Below, in pieces: positions 24,888 through 34,800 of a DNA stretch of 46,113 nt. Position 1 is the stretch's first letter. Every line of letters begins with the position of its first letter. The stretch spans positions 1 through 46,113 of the forward strand of contig PBAY01000025.1 of the NCBI GenBank assembly GCA_002717655.1, in the 5' to 3' direction. The position numbers and the translations under genes were made by a program. The notes beneath the pieces were generated by a model. It was not told the DNA's origin, did not search any database, and worked only from the letters and a program-made list of their open reading frames with translations. This DNA is from Phycisphaerae bacterium. GTDB taxonomy: Bacteria; Planctomycetota; Phycisphaerae; Phycisphaerales; SM1A02.

Positions 24888-25934
24888 CTATTGCGATGCA
24901 CCGGCAATCCTTGAACGACTTGCTTCAACTTCCGACTCAGGTGCATCAAGCATGATGGCCTGCTCAATCCATGAGGCCGCTTCGATATCCTGATCTGCTC
25001 GGCCCATGGCCTCTGCTGCCAGAAGCGCCAATCGCCAGGCATCTGTTCGAAAGGCATTTGCCTTGAAACATGCAGCCCAAGCCTGGCCTGCATTGAGCGG
25101 ACGACCAATGGCATCCCAGCTTCGTGAGATCTCCTCAGTAGCAGATTCACCGACTCTCACTTGATCAGGCAAGGCAAGCAGCAGTTCAAGTGATTCTCTT
25201 GGACGACCGGCGATTCGATGAACGCGAGCTACGGCAATTCGCACGGCAGCACTCGAGCCTGCATGGACCAACGCCTTGGACGCCAAGGTGGAAGCCTCTT
25301 CCCCGGCCCCCTGTCTTTGTCTTGCGAGCGCCAAGGAAGCAAGAGCGTGTGGTTCATCAGGTTCGATCTGAAGTGATTCACGCAGAAAGATCTCTGCTTC
25401 TGCAGGATTCTCCTCCAGGATCAGTTGAGCAATGCAGAGCTTTGGCTTTGGATTGTCTGGCAGAAGTTTCGAAGCCTGTCGATATCGTTCTCTGGCAAGA
25501 TCCAGACGGCCTGCCAGCTGGGCGACTTCGCCCGCGGACTGATGAAGCCCCCCACTGTCCTGATCCAGCTCCAACGCCTGTTCGTACCAGTCATGGGCAA
25601 CCGCGAACTGGCGTCGGGCGGCATCGGACAACCCCTGCTTTCGCAGATCCAGACCACCTGTCAGCTCCAGACGAGCCATCAATTCCATCGGACGCGGGTC
25701 ATCTGAAGCACGCTCCAGCAGGCGGGCCAGTATCGATCTGGCCCGATCAATGTCCCCTGAGGCAAGGTAGGCCTCTGCGGCCTCCAGAGAATGTCTGACT
25801 GATTCAGCACTCGGGCTGGCAGGATCAATCGATACCGGGTTCGATTCACGATCCTCACAGCCTGTAAATACAAGGCTGAATCCGATTGAAAGCAAACCCA
25901 CGGCTATGATGCGGCACATGTCCACGTCGAGCAC
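24888..25934 (-). CDS. TPR-repeat lipoprotein
   Basis: The product has a lipoprotein signal (CRIIAVGLLSIGFSLVFTGC) and then about eight degenerate tetratricopeptide repeats with the Ala/Leu/Gly/Tyr spacing typical of TPRs (for example AEAYLASGDIDRARSILARL and YRQASKLLPDNPKPKLCIAQ). It is probably a periplasmic or outer-membrane scaffold. Three starts are possible: GTG 25934, GTG 25925 and ATG 25919, with AGGAG just upstream of 25934. All of them overlap the 5' end of valS on the other strand; the last shares the palindrome CATG with the valS ATG. Confidence 0.8.
   Translation of the reverse strand: MLDVDMCRIIAVGLLSIGFSLVFTGCEDRESNPVSIDPASPSAESVRHSLEAAEAYLASGDIDRARSILARLLERASDDPRPMELMARLELTGGLDLRKQGLSDAARRQFAVAHDWYEQALELDQDSGGLHQSAGEVAQLAGRLDLARERYRQASKLLPDNPKPKLCIAQLILEENPAEAEIFLRESLQIEPDEPHALASLALARQRQGAGEEASTLASKALVHAGSSAAVRIAVARVHRIAGRPRESLELLLALPDQVRVGESATEEISRSWDAIGRPLNAGQAWAACFKANAFRTDAWRLALLAAEAMGRADQDIEAASWIEQAIMLDAPESEVEASRSRIAGASQ
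25905..25910 (+). promoter_or_regulatory. -10 box 7 nt before valS start (leaderless pattern)
   Basis: TATGAT is followed by 7 nt and ATG 25918. It lies inside the signal-peptide codons of the divergent TPR lipoprotein. This supports ATG 25918 rather than the in-frame ATG at 25906. Confidence 0.55.
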
Positions 25935-28900
25935 TACTCCTCAGTTGCCCAAATCATACGATCCAGGTGAGCTTGAGCCGAAGATACGTCAATCCTGGGC
26001 CGATTGTGGCCTGGGCCATACCCCCGTTCCACTCGAATCCCATGATGTGCCATTTGGCGTGCTCATGCCACCGCCGAATGTCACGTCGATTCTGCATCTC
26101 GGCCATGCCTTGAATGCGAGTCTTCAGGATGTTCTGGTACGGCATGCCAGAATGAACGGCAAGAAGGCACTCTGGATGCCTGGAACCGATCACGCGGGCA
26201 TTGCGACTCAGACAGCTGTTGAACGTCGCCTGCTTCAGGATGGCAAGAGGCGAATTGATTTCGAACGTGAAGAATTCGTAGCGCTTGTTCAGGCCTGGAA
26301 AGATGAATACGGGGCTACGATTCTCTCTCAATTGAAGGAAATGGGCGCCTCATGTGACTGGCCCCGCACACGGTTCACAATGGATCCGGTGTGCGCAGCC
26401 GCGGTTCGCGAGGCCTTCTTCAGATTGTTTGATGCCAATCTGATCTTCCGTGGCAAGCGGCTCGTCAACTGGGATCCAGCAACGCAGACGGCGCTGGCCG
26501 ATGACGAAGTCGAGATGGAAGAAGTCGCAGGCCACATGTACTACCTCCGTTATCCACTCAGTGACGGATCAGGGCATGTCACTGTTGCGACCACCAGGCC
26601 TGAAACCATGCTTGGCGATACCGCGGTCGCCATGAATCCAGATGACCCTCGTGCAGCCGATCTCAAAGGAAAGTCAATCACACTTCCAATCGTTGGCCGC
26701 ACGATCCCTCTTGTCGAGGACGACTATGTCGTCATGGCTGGATCAGGAGACGATCCCAAGGCGGAATACGCAACAGGATTCCTCAAAGTCACTCCCGCGC
26801 ATGACCCAAACGACTGGGATATCGGGCAGCGTCATGACCTGCAGGTCATCAATGTGATGGCCCCCGATGGTTCGATCTCCAATCGTCATGGATGGGAAGA
26901 TGCTCCGGACGAAGCAGCACCATTCCTCGGGCTCAGTCGAGAAGATGCACGTCAGGCCATCATTTCATGGTTCCGCGAACAGGATCTTCTGGAAGACATT
27001 CGCGACTACAGCCACAGTGTCGGGCACAGCTATCGATCACATGTACCCATCGAGCCCTACCTGAGTGACCAATGGTTCGTCCGTGTAACGGATGACAGAC
27101 TCCGTGGGGAAGCCATGCGTGCCATGGCTTCGGATCAATACGAAGGAGATCCCCCATCACGGGAATCTGGCCCGGATGAACGAGACGGCTGCATTCGGTT
27201 CTACCCCCCACGATACGCCCGCACATTCCAGCAATGGCATGAGAATCTCCGTGACTGGTGCATCAGCCGACAGCTCTGGTGGGGCCACCGTATTCCAGTC
27301 TGGTCCAAGACTCTTTCACTCTCCGATGCTGGTGAAGCTCCTGCTGATCTTCAGAACGGGATGACTGATGATCTTTCCTGGTGCACGGATTCAATCTGCA
27401 GCCGAACAGATGACGCCCTGTCTGTCAGGATTCAGATTGATCTTGAATCAGAAGAGATCCGTATCCTCGCCTGCGTGGGTCGTGATGCTCCTGAACTTGA
27501 AGCAGAACTCTCCGATTCGGGCTACGTTCAGGATGAGGATGTACTCGACACGTGGTTCTCTTCAGCACTCTGGCCGATTTCAACCATGGGCTGGCCAGAC
27601 CCATCGGCATTCCCTGACATGGATGGACTGCTTGATGCTTTCAATCCAACCGATGTGCTCAGCACAGGCCGGGAAATCATCACGCTCTGGGTCAGCCGGA
27701 TGGTCATGTTCAATCGCTTCTTCCAGAATGGAGAGATCCCATTCCGTGATGTCTACATCCACCCGATCATTCAGGATGGATTTGGCCAGAAGATGAGCAA
27801 GTCACTCGGCAACGGTGTCGACCCGCGGGACATCTCCCTGAGCCATGGCACCGATGCACTGCGTTTCGTGATGACCCAGCTCGCCACAGCAACTCAGGAC
27901 GTGAGGCTGCCTCTGGATCTGGTCTGCCCCTATTCAGGCCAGACCTTTACACCTGAATTCGTCACAACACCCTCAGGCCATCAAGTCACCGCCCCGGTAC
28001 AGACCAGCCCAGGCGACCCCTCCAAGAAGATGGTGACGGTCTATGGAGAACTGAGCGGACAAGCCCAGTCATCCGAAGAACAGCCGTTGGCACGAAACTC
28101 TTCTGCGAAGTTCGATGCCGGTCGGTCCTTTGCGAACAAGTTCTGGAATGCCGCAAGGTTCGCGCTTGGTAGGAGTGAATCACCAGGGACCGTGGACTCC
28201 ATCAAAGAGCTGGAACTGGTTGATCGCTGGATGATCTCCCGTGTAGCCAATGCCAAGGATCGAATCGACGAAGCCATCAAGAACTATCAATTCAGCTTGA
28301 CCGCTGAGCTTCTGTACGACCTGGTGTGGCGGGATTTCTGTGACTGGTATCTGGAAGGTGTCAAGGCCACGATTGGTGATGACCCCAGACAACGGCAGAC
28401 GTTGCTCAGCATGCTTGATGCTATTACACGCCTGTTGCATCCGGTCTGCCCATTCGTGACCGAAGCGCTCTGGCCTCACCTCAGCGCCGCTGGGGACCCA
28501 GGGCTTCCCGGCGTTACACTTCCACCCAGCTCGCTTGTCGCACAAGCGGCCTGGCCTCAACTCGATGATTGCATCGACGAAGAGGCTGAGGCTGAGTTTG
28601 AGCGAATCAAGGAGATCGTCAACGCCATTCGTCGTGCCCGCGCGGATCATGGCGTGCCACCCAAGACGAAACTGACTCTTGGAGTCAGTCCCGAGCTGAG
28701 ACCTCTGATCAATCAGGCTGAAGCAGCGGTACTTTCAATGGCCACACTTGATGCTGTGACGGAATATTCAAGTGAAGGCATTCAGGTCCATGTCGAAGGC
28801 GAGGCGATGTCCCTCACCGGCCATGAGCAGGAGATCGATTCCGACCAGGAAATCGAACGGCTCAGAACACGTATTTCGGAATTGGAGAAATCGGTCGGGG

Positions 28901-29043
28901 CACTGGCTGGCCGACTCAACAACCCGGGCTATGTGGACAAGGCTCCAGCCCATCTCGTTGAGGAGACTCGCGGTACGCTGAAGACAACGGAAGATGATCT
29001 CGCTCAAGCTCGCAAGGCATTGGAGGAACTGGAGTCCTCATGA
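25918..29043 (+). CDS. valS: Valyl-tRNA synthetase
   Basis: Class Ia synthetase of 1041 residues. The HIGH motif is HLGH (60-63, in PPNVTSILHLGHAL) and the KMSKS motif is at 625-629. The editing domain contains TTRPETMLGDTAVA. The anticodon-binding domain and a C-terminal coiled-coil tRNA arm (about 970-1041) are present. Between TQDVRLPLD (about 660) and GRSFANKFWN (735) lies an extra segment of about 60 residues where I expect only a few; it includes CPYSGQTFTPEFV and is rich in Ser, Thr, Pro and Gln. The product is longer than the usual 880-950 residues. Its stop overlaps the next gene by ATGA. Confidence 0.96.
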   Translation: MSTSSTTPQLPKSYDPGELEPKIRQSWADCGLGHTPVPLESHDVPFGVLMPPPNVTSILHLGHALNASLQDVLVRHARMNGKKALWMPGTDHAGIATQTAVERRLLQDGKRRIDFEREEFVALVQAWKDEYGATILSQLKEMGASCDWPRTRFTMDPVCAAAVREAFFRLFDANLIFRGKRLVNWDPATQTALADDEVEMEEVAGHMYYLRYPLSDGSGHVTVATTRPETMLGDTAVAMNPDDPRAADLKGKSITLPIVGRTIPLVEDDYVVMAGSGDDPKAEYATGFLKVTPAHDPNDWDIGQRHDLQVINVMAPDGSISNRHGWEDAPDEAAPFLGLSREDARQAIISWFREQDLLEDIRDYSHSVGHSYRSHVPIEPYLSDQWFVRVTDDRLRGEAMRAMASDQYEGDPPSRESGPDERDGCIRFYPPRYARTFQQWHENLRDWCISRQLWWGHRIPVWSKTLSLSDAGEAPADLQNGMTDDLSWCTDSICSRTDDALSVRIQIDLESEEIRILACVGRDAPELEAELSDSGYVQDEDVLDTWFSSALWPISTMGWPDPSAFPDMDGLLDAFNPTDVLSTGREIITLWVSRMVMFNRFFQNGEIPFRDVYIHPIIQDGFGQKMSKSLGNGVDPRDISLSHGTDALRFVMTQLATATQDVRLPLDLVCPYSGQTFTPEFVTTPSGHQVTAPVQTSPGDPSKKMVTVYGELSGQAQSSEEQPLARNSSAKFDAGRSFANKFWNAARFALGRSESPGTVDSIKELELVDRWMISRVANAKDRIDEAIKNYQFSLTAELLYDLVWRDFCDWYLEGVKATIGDDPRQRQTLLSMLDAITRLLHPVCPFVTEALWPHLSAAGDPGLPGVTLPPSSLVAQAAWPQLDDCIDEEAEAEFERIKEIVNAIRRARADHGVPPKTKLTLGVSPELRPLINQAEAAVLSMATLDAVTEYSSEGIQVHVEGEAMSLTGHEQEIDSDQEIERLRTRISELEKSVGALAGRLNNPGYVDKAPAHLVEETRGTLKTTEDDLAQARKALEELESS

Positions 29044-30074
29044 ATCTGAAGATTCTCATCACCATGGCCATCACTGTCGGGCTACTTGCATCATGCGAGT
29101 CAGGCAAGCCCGTTGAGTCAACGCCACTTGCCATTTCTGACGACGACCGTTTCAACTCAGACGAAGTACAGACGAACCAATGGAGTTTCCTTGGGATCAA
29201 GGGTGAACAGATCAGGACGCGGCATTGGGATATCCGAACGACGATGCGCAGCGAAAGGTTCAGAAGCATCCTTCCAACGTTCTACGAGAAGGCGTTGGAT
29301 CGGTACCAGAATGCCTTTGGAGTAGAACTTCCCCCACCTGATCGTTCACTCGAGACCTATCTGTTCTCTGACAGGAGACAATGGAAGAACAAGACACGGA
29401 TGATTCTTCCCGATAAAGCCCAGTCCTTCGAGGGCATCGGCCGAGGTGGCTTCACGACCAACGGCATTGCTGTTCTCTATGACATCGACGGCTATGGGTG
29501 GCATCGAGATACCCTCGCACTGGGATCACATGAGGGATGGCATCAGTATGTCCAGGTCACCTTCAAGGATCAGCTTCCAACCTGGCTTGATGAAGGAATC
29601 GCCACCACGATGGAAGGCTTCTCCTGGCGACGTGGCGGGCTGTCGTTCCTTCCCGCTGCGAATCGTGAGCGATGGGGCCGACTTCGTGAATGCGTGTACG
29701 AAGATCGCTTGATTCCGCTCGACATGCTGCTGTCGGCTCACCCCGAAGGATTCCTTGATGGCCGCAAGCAGACGTTGCTCGACTACTACGCCCAGATCTG
29801 GGCGTTGGCGAGATTTCTGGATGAGGCCGAAGATGGCCTGTATCGAGATCAGATTGGAAACGCACTTCTGCTTGCGGCAAATGGTGATCTCTATCGCCAG
29901 CTTCTTCGTTCTGAACGAACCTCCGACGAGTCTCGACAGAAGATCAAGAAGGAATCGGATGCAGGCATGGCACTGCTTGAGGTATTCGTCACCACGGACC
30001 TGCCTTCCTTTGAGATCAAGTTCCACAATTGGTGCCGGGAGCTGGTTGGCGCTTCACGCATCGATCCCTCCTGA
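29040..30074 (+). CDS. Lipoprotein with a HEGWH metallopeptidase-like domain
   Basis: The 344-residue product has a lipobox ending LLASC (Cys 19). The central domain has HEGWHQYVQ (164-172) followed by PTWLDEGIATTMEG (180-193). HExxH plus a Glu in WLDEG about 20 residues on is the gluzincin layout seen in DUF1570/peptidase-MA-type proteins. The zinc ligands would be His 164, His 168 and Glu 185. The start overlaps the valS stop (ATGA), so it is translated with valS although no functional tie is obvious. Proteolytic activity is an inference from the motif. Confidence 0.75.
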   Translation: MNLKILITMAITVGLLASCESGKPVESTPLAISDDDRFNSDEVQTNQWSFLGIKGEQIRTRHWDIRTTMRSERFRSILPTFYEKALDRYQNAFGVELPPPDRSLETYLFSDRRQWKNKTRMILPDKAQSFEGIGRGGFTTNGIAVLYDIDGYGWHRDTLALGSHEGWHQYVQVTFKDQLPTWLDEGIATTMEGFSWRRGGLSFLPAANRERWGRLRECVYEDRLIPLDMLLSAHPEGFLDGRKQTLLDYYAQIWALARFLDEAEDGLYRDQIGNALLLAANGDLYRQLLRSERTSDESRQKIKKESDAGMALLEVFVTTDLPSFEIKFHNWCRELVGASRIDPS

Positions 30075-30157
30075 ACATCCCCGTAGCACACCATGAAAGA
30101 GCCTTTTTACGGCTCTATATACTGTGACTGCCCAGCTTGTACTGCCGGCAGTTCAAC

Positions 30158-30649
30158 ATGTCAGACACATTCACCATCAGGACGGCAAACCCGACGGACA
30201 TTCCTGCTTTGAGGGAATTGTTCGACAGTGGTGTCTATGCAGGTCAGATCCGCATCAATGACACTGGAGCTGATATCGACAATCTTGAGGCAGGCTATTT
30301 TGCCGATGAAGGACGGAGCAGCTTCTGGGTTGCTGAAAGCAATTCACAAGTCGTTGGGATGATCGGCGTTCAAAACGTTGGCGATGAAATTGCCGAGATA
30401 CGTCGGCTTCGAGTGCGTGATGGCTTTCGTCGTCGTGGCATCGGAGCGAACCTCCTCGACCATGCCGTCAAGTTCTGCCGTGGACAGGACTACATGAAAA
30501 TCGTCCTTGATGTTCGGAAGGAACGGGATCCAGCCATTCACCTCTTTGAGAAAGCAGGCTTCTTTCTGGCCAGAACACGCGAAACGGAAGGCCACAAGAC
30601 ACTCGACTTCTATGTCGACCTCTACACCGATCCGGCAACACGCGAATAA
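30158..30649 (+). CDS. GNAT-family N-acetyltransferase
   Basis: The 163-residue product is a single GNAT domain: FTIRTANPTDIPALRELFD start, FWVAESNSQVVGMIGVQ, the acetyl-CoA-binding RRRGIGANLLDHAVKFC (motif A, R/QxxGxG/A), and HLFEKAGFFLARTRET (motif B). The acceptor is unknown. I start at ATG 30158, which matches the domain edge; a TTG at 30137 is possible. TATACT at 30118-30123 may be its -10 box. A hairpin-forming tRNA terminator follows on the other strand. Confidence 0.88.
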   Translation: MSDTFTIRTANPTDIPALRELFDSGVYAGQIRINDTGADIDNLEAGYFADEGRSSFWVAESNSQVVGMIGVQNVGDEIAEIRRLRVRDGFRRRGIGANLLDHAVKFCRGQDYMKIVLDVRKERDPAIHLFEKAGFFLARTRETEGHKTLDFYVDLYTDPATRE

Positions 30650-30695
30650 GCCACAGGCACGAAACCGAAATCAAGATCATTTGAATTCAAAAACA

Positions 30696-30727
30696 AACAA
30701 CGCCACGCTGGAAGGCATGGCGTTGTT
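30696..30727 (-). terminator. Terminator of the tRNA-Gly gene
   Basis: On the minus strand AACAACGCCA (30727-30718) and TGGCGTTGTT (30705-30696) form a perfect 10-bp stem, followed by TGTTTTTG. It starts 8 nt after the tRNA 3' end. The GNAT gene converges from the other side. Confidence 0.75.
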
Positions 30728-30734
30728 CTTCAAG

Positions 30735-30806
30735 AGCGGGTGAACGGACTCGAACCGTCAACATTCAGCTTGGAAGGCTGACGCTCTACCATTGAGCTAC
30801 ACCCGC
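30735..30806 (-). tRNA. tRNA-Gly (anticodon TCC)
   Basis: The 72-nt cloverleaf on the minus strand has acceptor GCGGGTG/CACCCGC, D-arm GCTC...GAGC, anticodon arm TCAGC-CTTCCAA-GCTGA with anticodon TCC (reads GGA/GGG), a 5-nt variable loop, T-arm with TTCGAGT loop, and discriminator U. CCA is not encoded (CTT follows), so CCA must be added by the cca product, whose gene is also in this window. Confidence 0.95.
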
Positions 30807-30869
30807 CTCGGACGGGAATCATACCGCGCCGGCACCAGTCTGCGATCCAGAGCGGCTCTGTAGCCGGTG

Positions 30870-30898
30870 TTGTAGGCCCTCCGGTAGCCGGCTACACT
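30870..30898 (+). promoter_or_regulatory. Promoter of the TVP38-family gene
   Basis: TTGTAG (30870-30875), 17 nt, TACACT (30893-30898). ATG codons follow 3 nt (30902) and 9 nt (30908) later, so the transcript would begin at or between them and carry essentially no leader. Confidence 0.6.
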
Positions 30899-30901
30899 CA
30901 A

Positions 30902-31720
30902 ATGAGCATGTCGGACATCGCCAACAGCCCAAGCCCAGCCTTGCCTGCGCTTCAGCCCCATCGCCATTCCTGGAAGCGAATCAGCCTTCGGATCCTGCTG
31001 CTTCTGGCAATTGTTGGAGGTGTTGCCGCACTGTACTTCTATGTCCTTGAGCCGGACATGGGCAAAATCGACGCCTTTGTGGAAGAGCTGGGTGGATGGG
31101 GCCCCGTGGTCTATGTGGGCATTTTTTTCATAGCAACAACCATCTTTCTACCTGAATCGATCATCGCCATAGCGGCCGGAACCTTGTTCGGCCTCTGGTG
31201 GGGCTGGCTCTGGGTCGTGGTTGCAGGGGTCATTACCTCTGCTTTCACCTTCGCTGTCGTGAGACTGTTTCTTCGCGAGCGTATTGAACGTCTACTCAAG
31301 AAATATCCAAAGGCCTATGCCGTGGAACAAGCCACCGGGCACGCTGGATTCAAGGTGATCTTTCTCCTCAGACTGGCACCGGTGAACTACTCCCTGCTCA
31401 ACTATCTGGCTGCGGTCAGCCCCTGTTCATTCCGGTCGTACATGATCGCTTGCATTGGCATGATTCCCGGCAACTTCTCGACGGTGTACATGGGCTTCGT
31501 GGCAAAGCATACTTCTGATCTCGCACGACAATTAAAGGCAGATCCCCACCACCTGGCCCATGGAGACAGCATGGTTCATGAGATCACCGTCTATGGCGGT
31601 CTGGTTGTCTCGATCATTGCCAGCCTTGTCGTTGCCCGAGTTGCCGTGAAGGCCATTCATCGAGAAACCGCCAAACAGGCCGCTCTCGATGGTGATCAAG
31701 TTGCCCAGAACCCCATTTAA
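30902..31720 (+). CDS. TVP38/TMEM64 (DedA-like, VTT domain) membrane protein
   Basis: The 272-residue product is an integral membrane protein with a hydrophilic N-terminus, one helix at about 29-49, and the VTT/SNARE-associated core: FFIATTIFLPESIIAIAAGT, LFGLWWGWLWVVVAG, and FKVIFLLRLAPVNYSLLNYL (the F..R..P..P..NY motif). A final helix is at about 235-255. Related proteins (DedA, TMEM41B) are linked to lipid scrambling or transport. The start is ATG 30902 or 30908. A short AAGAGCC/GGCTCTT hairpin follows the stop. Confidence 0.88.
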   Translation: MSMSDIANSPSPALPALQPHRHSWKRISLRILLLLAIVGGVAALYFYVLEPDMGKIDAFVEELGGWGPVVYVGIFFIATTIFLPESIIAIAAGTLFGLWWGWLWVVVAGVITSAFTFAVVRLFLRERIERLLKKYPKAYAVEQATGHAGFKVIFLLRLAPVNYSLLNYLAAVSPCSFRSYMIACIGMIPGNFSTVYMGFVAKHTSDLARQLKADPHHLAHGDSMVHEITVYGGLVVSIIASLVVARVAVKAIHRETAKQAALDGDQVAQNPI

Positions 31721-31802
31721 GAGCCTTATTGGCTCTTCGTGGCCAGATCTACATTGATTGCCCCCAATCGGCGGAGTACTCTGAAACAGAGTGAGAGAGA
31801 CT

Positions 31803-31828
31803 GCTTCGGGTACTCAACTTCCCGAAGC
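31803..31828 (+). other. Leader hairpin upstream of the large serine protease gene
   Basis: GCTTCGGG (31803-31810) and CCCGAAGC (31821-31828) form a perfect 8-bp stem with a 10-nt loop in the 5' untranslated region. It ends 38 nt before the ATG and about 22 nt before the ribosome binding site. It may influence mRNA stability or translation. Confidence 0.4.
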
Positions 31829-31866
31829 CATGTATCAAATTGGGCCTGTAAGGGGAGATCCCACAG

Positions 31867-34800
31867 ATGTTTTCAAAGATTCGGTTCGGCATCGCTGCAG
31901 CGATGATGGCTTCCATTGCTGGCACAGCCAGTGCTCAAGGTGACTTCGATGGCAATCCATCAGTCGATCTGATCGAGATTCCAACCCTCGATTTCGAAGC
32001 ACTTGCTCAGGATGACATCCGACGTGATGCCGAAGGTCTTCCTCCACGGTATGCGGTTCCACATGAAGTTCGAACCGGCCCGGCCTTTGGCGGCACCTGG
32101 AGCCAGCCTGATGCTGACACGTGGCTGTGGCAGATGCGTGTAGCCTCTCCCGACTGCCTGTCCATCAACCTCGCATTCGAGCATTTCATCATGCCCGATG
32201 GTGCGGTCATGCACATCACTTCACATGATGAGCGATTCTCACTCCGCCCAATCACCTCACTCGACAACAATCCTGACAACCAGTACTGGACTCCCCCAGT
32301 ACCGGACTCAGAGGTTCTCATCAGCATCGAGATGGATGCTGACATCAGGCCATTCATCGAAGATGGAATTGTGCTGACCAGCATCAATGTCGGCTACCGT
32401 GGTTTCTACGACGGCGCCTTTGATCATGCAGACCGATCCGGCTCATGCAACTACGATGTCGAATGCGACGAGACCGAAGGCTGGGAAAACGAAATTCCAT
32501 GTGTCGCGGTCATCTCCACAGGCGGTTCCACGTTCTGCACCGGCTTCATGGTCAATACCATTCGCAATGACCGGACTCCGATGTTCATGACCGCCAATCA
32601 CTGCGGCGTGAATTCCGGAAATGCCGCCTCACTGGTGACATTCTGGAACTATCAGGATCCTGAATCCGGGCCGCTCGATTGCCCCGGCAATTCCATTGAC
32701 GGAGGCCCCCAGGACTTCTACCTGACAGGTTCACAGTTCCGCGCCTCCTATGCAGCATCTGATTTCACACTGGTACAACTGAACCAGTCTCCACCACAGG
32801 AATGGGAAATCTCCTACTGTGGCTGGAGCGCTGAAGATGTCGTCAGCGAATATTCCGTCGCGATTCACCATCCATCAACCGATTACAAACGATGGTCGAT
32901 CGACTACGAACCTAGCCAGATCTATGGCTACAACGGCCCTGGCGACACGCATCTCCGGATCGTGGACTGGGATCTCGGCACGACCGAGCCCGGCTCCTCC
33001 GGCTCCCCACTGTTCGACCAGAACCACCGGGTCATTGGCCAGCTTCACGGTGGCTATGCCGCCTGTGGCAATGATCTCGAGGACTGGTACGGACGATTCG
33101 CCGTCTCATGGAACAATGGCCTGAGCCAGTATCTCGATCCTGACAACACCGGCTCGCTCCTCTGCGACACGCTCCCGGGCGTGGGGATGAGCATCACGCC
33201 GGCCGGACTCGTTGAACATCTCTGCTCTGCAGGATGCCAGGATGTCGAGCCGACCCAGACCATTTACACCATTGCCAACAATTCCCCTGAAACAATCGAA
33301 TGGTCCGCCGTGATCTACGGCAGCAGCGGGATGCGCGGCATCCCCTTCCTTGAAGTGGTCGGACCCAATTCCGGAACCATCGCACCGGATGGAACCGTGG
33401 ATCTGGTCGTGTCAGTCATCGATGTCTCCAGTTGGAGCAATGGTGTCTATACCGCGGAAGTCAGGATCATCGACGAAACCAATGATCTTGAAATCTCACG
33501 TGATCATGTTCTTGAAATCGGCACCAGTCTGATTTCCGTGGAGCCCGGCTTCGATTTCACGGCCGGCGGCCCTGTTGGTGGTCCGTTCACCACCAGCCAG
33601 ACCTATACGGTCACCAGCCTTCGTCCAACGGCAACAGTCGTGGCCGTTGATGCTGATGTCCCCTGGATCGAGATCAGCGCCTCCGAATTCGTCTTTGGAG
33701 GTATCGGTGAATCCAGTGATCTGACTGTCGGCTTCTCATCTGCTGCCGACGACCTTCCTGCAGGCATTCAGACCGGCACAGTCAGCTTCACCAACATGAC
33801 CGATCCACTGATGCCAACAGTGACCCGCACGGTCACGCTGGATGTCGGGAGATACACCTATGTCTCGACTGATACCCCGATCGCCATTCAGGACAATTCC
33901 GAGTTCACAAGCACCATTGAGGTGAGTGATTCCTATTGCGTGGCTGACGTGGATGTCGTGATGGACATCACGCACACCTACATCGGCGACCTCGAGGTCA
34001 TCCTGACGTCACCTGAAGGCAGCTCCGTCTACCTCCACAATAGATCAGGCGGAAGTGCGGACGACATCCTGGTCACCTACGACGATGATGGCGAAGGCGT
34101 ACTTCCGGACGGCCCCGGTGAACTGAATGACTTCTTCACCGAAGGTGGAACCGGCGTCTGGACTCTTCTTGTCCGTGACAATGCCGGTGCTGATGTCGGA
34201 ACACTCAACGGCTGGTCTCTCAAGATCGCCTCGACTGGAGACCCCTGCCCGCCATACTGCGAAGATATCGCCGTTGCCACTGATGAAAACACACCGATCG
34301 ACATTGAGTTGACCGGCTATTCCATCGAGGGCAATCCTCTGGTGTACATCATCACCTCATTGCCCAATGACGGAACTCTTTCCGATCCAAACGGCGGCAA
34401 TATCACCAACACGCCATACACCCTGGCCAATGGAGGAAACATCGTTTCCTATTCTCCAGAAAACGGCTTTGTTGGCGAAAACCTGTTCACCTACCGAGTT
34501 GATGATGGAACACCATCTGAAGAGGGCATGGTCTCCGTCGATGTAGGCCAGATTCCAATGTCTGATGATTGCTCCGACGCCTACACCCTCGGCAACGGCA
34601 CCTTCGAATTCGACACGACTGCTGCGACGACCGACGGTCCATCGCATGCCGACTGTCAGTTCGATGGTCAGACATACAACGACATCTGGTTCCGCTATGT
34701 GGCCTGCAATGACGGCACGCTGACCGTCAGCACCTGCAACACTGCAGACTACGACACCGATCTGGTCGTCTATGACGGCGATGATTGTGGCAATCTGTCA

